DNA from: JBFJWR01 sp041623535
GTDB lineage: Bacteria; Pseudomonadota; Gammaproteobacteria; Pseudomonadales; JBFGWM01
Assembly: GCA_041623535.1 (NCBI GenBank)
Contig: JBFJWR010000103.1
Location: 1-9,265 of the forward strand
Length of the DNA: 9,265 bases
Direction of reading: 5' to 3'
Shown piece by piece: positions 6,168-9,265 of this stretch. The notes below the pieces were generated by a model. It searched no databases. It was not told the DNA's origin and worked only from the letters and a program-made list of their open reading frames with translations. The position numbers and the translations under genes were made by a program. The first letter of the stretch is position 1, and each line of letters begins with the position of its first letter.

Positions 6168-7259
6168 TCAGCGGTCGGTGGCAATCACCCCGGGACTGGT
6201 GGCGGGACGCGATGCAGCGAGTTGCGCCAGCCGGGCACCGGTGCGTCGGGCTATTTCCTGGTAAACCATGGAAATCTGGCATTCCGGTTCGGCAATCACG
6301 GTCGGCCTGCCCCCGTCCGCCTGCTCGCGCACCATCATCGACAGGGGGATGGAGCCCAGCAGCGCGGTGTCGTATTCCGCAGCCACCCGGGTACCGCCAC
6401 CCTCGCCAAAGAGAAACGACTGGTGCCCGCAATCCGGGCAGACATGAAAGGCCATGTTCTCAACAATCCCCAGCACCGGGATATCCACCTTGGCGAACAT
6501 TTCGATGCCCCGGACCGCATCCAGCAACGCGATATCCTGCGGCGTGGTCACGATCACCGCCCCGACCACCGGGATTTTCTGCGCCAGCGTCAACTGGATG
6601 TCGCCGGTGCCGGGCGGCAGATCGACCACCAGGTAATCGAGGTCGTCCCAGACTGTCTGGCGTGCCAGCTGCAGCAGGGCACCACTGACCATGGGCCCGC
6701 GCCAGATCATCGGCGTATTGGGTCCGGCCAGGAAGCCCATGGAAATGGCCTGCAGACCATGCGCTGAAATCGGCCGAAAGGCTTTCTCATCAATGACTTC
6801 CGGGCGCGTCTCGGGGGGCACGCCAAGCATGATGCCCTGGCTGGGACCATAGATGTCGCCATCGAGAATGCCGACACGGGCGCCTTCACGGTGCAGGGCA
6901 AGCGCCAGGTTCACCGCCGTGGTGGACTTGCCGACCCCGCCCTTGCCGGATGCCACGGCAATGACATTACGCACCCCGGGGATGGGCTCCACCCCATCAC
7001 GAAACGGCGCGGCCGCCACCCGCCAGCCAAGTTTCACCTCGACCTGCAGGTCATCCGCCAGGTTGCCGATGGCCACTTCCAGCAATTGCTGCAGCCCGCC
7101 GCGCAGGCTGTCACAGGCGTACCCGAACTCCAGTTCCACCCGTACCCGGGAGCCTTCAATCTGCACATCCTTCAGCAGACCCAGCGACATAAGGTCCTGT
7201 TCCAGGTGCGGATCATCGTGCTGGCGCAACACGTCCTCAATCTGCTGTCGGGTAATCAT
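6168..7259 (-). CDS. apbC: Iron-sulfur cluster carrier ATPase ApbC/Mrp
   Basis: P-loop NTPase of the Mrp/NBP35 family that carries and transfers Fe-S clusters to apoproteins as a cytoplasmic dimer. The 363 residues comprise an N-terminal DUF59/MIP18-like domain (about 1-80) and the ATPase domain. Visible motifs are the deviant Walker A GKGGVGKS at 105-112 (with the signature lysine Lys106), the ILDGDIYGPS segment at 131-140, the Walker-type DLPPGTGD at 213-220, and the cluster-bridging CPDC at 274-277. Cys49 lies in the N-terminal domain. The ATG at 7259 follows GAGAAGG on the minus strand, rather close to the start. A sigma70-like promoter lies just upstream. The gene is divergent from metG, an arrangement also known in pseudomonads, with dcd downstream in both. 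The proteins are sometimes listed as ParA or MinD-like ATPases, but the CPDC motif and DUF59 domain settle the call. Confidence 0.96.
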   Translation of the reverse strand: MITRQQIEDVLRQHDDPHLEQDLMSLGLLKDVQIEGSRVRVELEFGYACDSLRGGLQQLLEVAIGNLADDLQVEVKLGWRVAAAPFRDGVEPIPGVRNVIAVASGKGGVGKSTTAVNLALALHREGARVGILDGDIYGPSQGIMLGVPPETRPEVIDEKAFRPISAHGLQAISMGFLAGPNTPMIWRGPMVSGALLQLARQTVWDDLDYLVVDLPPGTGDIQLTLAQKIPVVGAVIVTTPQDIALLDAVRGIEMFAKVDIPVLGIVENMAFHVCPDCGHQSFLFGEGGGTRVAAEYDTALLGSIPLSMMVREQADGGRPTVIAEPECQISMVYQEIARRTGARLAQLAASRPATSPGVIATDR

Positions 7260-7291
7260 GCCTTCTCATTCCAGTGCTTGCGGGGGCGCTC

Positions 7292-7320
7292 ATTACAATG
7301 GGCTGTCGCGCACAGTGCAA
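7292..7320 (-). promoter_or_regulatory. Putative sigma70 promoter for apbC
   Basis: On the minus strand a -35 like box TTGCAC (7320-7315) and a -10 like box TGTAAT (7297-7292) are separated by exactly 17 bases. The -10 matches consensus at five of six positions and the -35 at three. Predicted transcription would begin near 7285, leaving a leader of about 25 bases before the apbC ATG. Found by eye with no experimental support. Confidence 0.5.
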
Positions 7321-7334
7321 TAGACCAGTAGAAT

Positions 7335-7370
7335 TGCGCTTTTGCGCAGGATCGCCGCCCACCAGCGGCG
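7335..7370 (+). other. Two small hairpins in the metG leader region
   Basis: TGCGC at 7335-7339 and GCGCA at 7344-7348 enclose TTTT. CGCCGC at 7353-7358 and GCGGCG at 7365-7370 enclose CCACCA. Both would form in a metG leader transcript, 40-75 bases before the start codon. Neither is followed by a T run, so they are not terminators. In such GC-rich DNA short stems also occur by chance. Confidence 0.25.
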
Positions 7371-7397
7371 GGCGCGCGATTTTCACCTCCGGACAGC

Positions 7398-7402
7398 TAA
7401 GG
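7398..7402 (+). promoter_or_regulatory. Shine-Dalgarno site of metG
   Basis: TAAGG lies seven bases before the ATG at 7410. It supports that start, which also places the HIGH motif at the usual distance from the N-terminus. Confidence 0.6.
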
Positions 7403-7409
7403 CCCACCG

Positions 7410-9265
7410 ATGTCAGACCGCCGCATCCTGGTCACCAGCGCATTGCCGTATTCCAATGGCCCGATCCACATTGGGCACCTGCTGGAATACATACAGACCG
7501 ACATCTGGGCCCGCTACCAGAAGCTGCGCGGGGTGGAATGCTGGTACGTGTGCGCCGACGATTCGCACGGCACAGCCATCATGCTCAAGGCGGAGCAACT
7601 GGGCGTTACCGCCGAAGAACTGGTCGCCGGCGTGCGCGCCGAGCATCAGCGGGACTTTGCTGACTTCCACATCCAGTTTGACAACTACCATTCCACGCAT
7701 TCCCCGGAAAACCGTGAACTGGCCGAGACCATTTACCTGCGCAACCGGGAAAAGGGCCATATCACCACCCGCAGCGTGCGCCAGTTCTACGACCCCGAAA
7801 AAGAACTGTTCCTCGCCGACCGTTTCGTGAAGGGCCGCTGTCCGCGCTGCAAGGCGGAGGATCAGTACGGTGACAATTGCGAGGTCTGCGGCACCACCTA
7901 TGCGGCAGCGGAACTCATAGATCCCTACTCGGTGCTGTCCGGCGCGCGACCGGAAGAACGCGAGTCCGAGCACTACTTCTTCCGCCTGCCGGCTTTTGAA
8001 GCGATGCTGCGCGAGTGGACCGGCGGCCACGCCCTGCAGCGCGAGGTCAGCAACAAGCTGGAGGAATGGTTCGAAAGCGGGTTGCAGGAATGGGACATCT
8101 CCCGCGACGCGCCCTATTTCGGGTTCGAGATCCCGGATGCACCCGGCAAGTACTTTTATGTCTGGCTGGATGCACCGATCGGCTACATGGCCAGCTTTCA
8201 GAATCTTTGTCAGCGCGAACCATCCCTGCAATTCGACGACTTCTGGGCAACGGACTCCAGCGCCGAGGTCTATCACTTCATCGGCAAGGACATCATCTAC
8301 TTCCATTCGCTGTTCTGGCCGGCCATGTTGCACGGCGCCGACTATCGCCGGCCAACGGCCGTGTGTGCCCATGGTTTCCTGACCGTGAATGGCCAGAAGA
8401 TGTCCAAGTCGCGCGGCACGTTCATTCGCGCCCGCACCTACCTGGAACACCTGAACCCCGAGTACCTGCGCTATTACTTCGCGGCCAAGCTCGGCTCCGG
8501 CGTCGAGGATCTGGATCTGAACCTCGAAGACTTCCAGCAGAAGGTCAACAGCGACCTGGTCGGCAAACTGGTCAACATCGCGAGCCGCTGTGCCGGGTTC
8601 ATCGGCAAGCGCTTTGCGGGGCGACTGGCCGGCGAACTCGACCGGCCGGAACTGCTCACGCAGATGCAGGAACGCGCCGATGAAGTCGCCCGGTGTTACG
8701 AAGAGCGCGAGTTCGCCCGCGCCATGCGGACCATCATGCAAATGGCCGACAACGCCAACGAGTACCTGCAGGAACGCCAGCCCTGGGTGCTGGCACGCAA
8801 CGACGAGACCGCCGGTGAAGCGCACCGGGTTTGTACCACGGGACTGAACCTGTTCCGCCTGCTGGTGCTCTACATCAAGCCGGTACTGCCCGAACTGGCC
8901 GCGCGCACCGAAAGCTTTCTGCAGATCGACCCGCTCTGCTGGGCCGACATAAACAGCAGCCTGCTGGACCATCCCATCGCACAGTTCACCCCTCTCATGA
9001 CCCGCATCGATACGGAGCAACTCACTGCCATGACCGAATCCGCACAAGAATCCGCGCAGCCCGCCGCCCCGGCCAACCCGCACCTGGAACGCGACCCCAT
9101 CGGCACGGAGATTGGATACGATGATTTCGCCAGGGTGGATCTGCGGGTCGCCCGCATCGCCGCGGCCAATCACGTCGAAGGCGCCGACAAGCTGCTGCAA
9201 CTGACGCTCGATCTCGGCGGAGAAACGCGCAACGTGTTCGCCGGCATCAAGTCGGCCTACGAGCC
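7410..9265 (+). CDS. metG: Methionyl-tRNA synthetase MetG (3' end outside window)
   Basis: Charges tRNA-Met with methionine in the cytoplasm; class I synthetase. The frame stays open for 618 codons and runs off the window. E. coli MetG has 677 residues, so about 55-60 are missing. The Rossmann domain starts VTSALPYSNGPIHIGH, with the HIGH motif at residues 20-23. A four-cysteine zinc knuckle lies at 144-160 (Cys144, 147, 157, 160), the E. coli-like single-zinc type. KMSKS is at 330-334. The helical anticodon-binding domain includes NKLVNIASR-like and QPWVLARND segments. After a linker rich in Ala, Glu and Pro (about 540-563), the C-terminal tRNA-binding (Trbp111/EMAP-like) domain begins near residue 567 (IGYDDFARVDLRVARI). 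That domain supports dimerisation and tRNA binding in the family. I see no frameshift. The large open frame antisense to it is a composition artefact. Confidence 0.97.
   Translation, partial: MSDRRILVTSALPYSNGPIHIGHLLEYIQTDIWARYQKLRGVECWYVCADDSHGTAIMLKAEQLGVTAEELVAGVRAEHQRDFADFHIQFDNYHSTHSPENRELAETIYLRNREKGHITTRSVRQFYDPEKELFLADRFVKGRCPRCKAEDQYGDNCEVCGTTYAAAELIDPYSVLSGARPEERESEHYFFRLPAFEAMLREWTGGHALQREVSNKLEEWFESGLQEWDISRDAPYFGFEIPDAPGKYFYVWLDAPIGYMASFQNLCQREPSLQFDDFWATDSSAEVYHFIGKDIIYFHSLFWPAMLHGADYRRPTAVCAHGFLTVNGQKMSKSRGTFIRARTYLEHLNPEYLRYYFAAKLGSGVEDLDLNLEDFQQKVNSDLVGKLVNIASRCAGFIGKRFAGRLAGELDRPELLTQMQERADEVARCYEEREFARAMRTIMQMADNANEYLQERQPWVLARNDETAGEAHRVCTTGLNLFRLLVLYIKPVLPELAARTESFLQIDPLCWADINSSLLDHPIAQFTPLMTRIDTEQLTAMTESAQESAQPAAPANPHLERDPIGTEIGYDDFARVDLRVARIAAANHVEGADKLLQLTLDLGGETRNVFAGIKSAYE

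Noticed and set aside
6057..6767. 236-codon plus-strand frame across the dcd-apbC junction
   Set aside because: It is antisense to apbC and the start of dcd, rich in His, Arg and Gly with no domain, as expected for a shadow frame.
7384..7390. CACCTCC in the metG leader, resembling the 16S rRNA 3' end
   Set aside because: It does not pair with the metG ribosome site (TAAGG). On the minus strand it reads GGAGGTG, but no start codon at a suitable distance opens a credible frame.
7413..9200. 595-codon open frame on the minus strand
   Set aside because: It is fully antisense to metG, whose motifs (HIGH, zinc cysteines, KMSKS) prove the plus frame. The reverse translation has no family signature.

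Overview
The window reads as a chromosomal housekeeping region of a GC-rich gammaproteobacterium. The evidence is the glnD-dapD pairing, a DapD and a DapE that keep the enterobacterial catalytic residues at almost the same numbers, and the dcd-apbC-metG neighbourhood known from pseudomonads. I cannot name the genus. Coding is dense and strongly GC-biased, so long open frames lie antisense to real genes. I see no insertion sequence, phage gene, CRISPR array, tRNA or rRNA.

Left block, plus strand (1-4998): the 3' two thirds of an HD domain plus both ACT domains of glnD (5' end cut by the window), then dapD, a small ArsC/Spx-like thioredoxin-fold protein (YffB type), dapE, an uncharacterised 87-aa two-helix membrane protein, a class I O-methyltransferase, and a macrodomain protein of the O-acetyl-ADP-ribose deacetylase type. 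From dapD to the methyltransferase the genes overlap by 4 or 11 bases or are 3 bases apart, so they are probably one translationally coupled operon. DapD and DapE catalyse two steps of the succinylase route to diaminopimelate and lysine. GlnD is the PII uridylyltransferase that senses glutamine. dapC, the aminotransferase step between DapD and DapE, is not in this cluster.

Junction (4999-5091): the plus-strand operon meets the minus-strand genes here. It holds a perfect AT-rich palindrome followed by a T-rich run, probably an intrinsic terminator.

Right block, minus strand (5092-7259): apbC/mrp (Fe-S cluster carrier ATPase), then dcd (dCTP deaminase), then a four-helix DUF2214-type membrane protein that starts one base after dcd ends. 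All three could be one transcript, starting from a good sigma70-like promoter in front of apbC. Across a 150-base divergent region, metG (methionyl-tRNA synthetase) runs on the plus strand to the window's end and is cut about 55-60 codons before its expected stop.

Nothing here forms a clear new system. The least explained items are the 87-aa membrane protein, the DUF2214 protein with its histidines near membrane helices, the CxxC motif of the YffB-like protein, and the pairing of a methyltransferase with an ADP-ribose-handling macrodomain.
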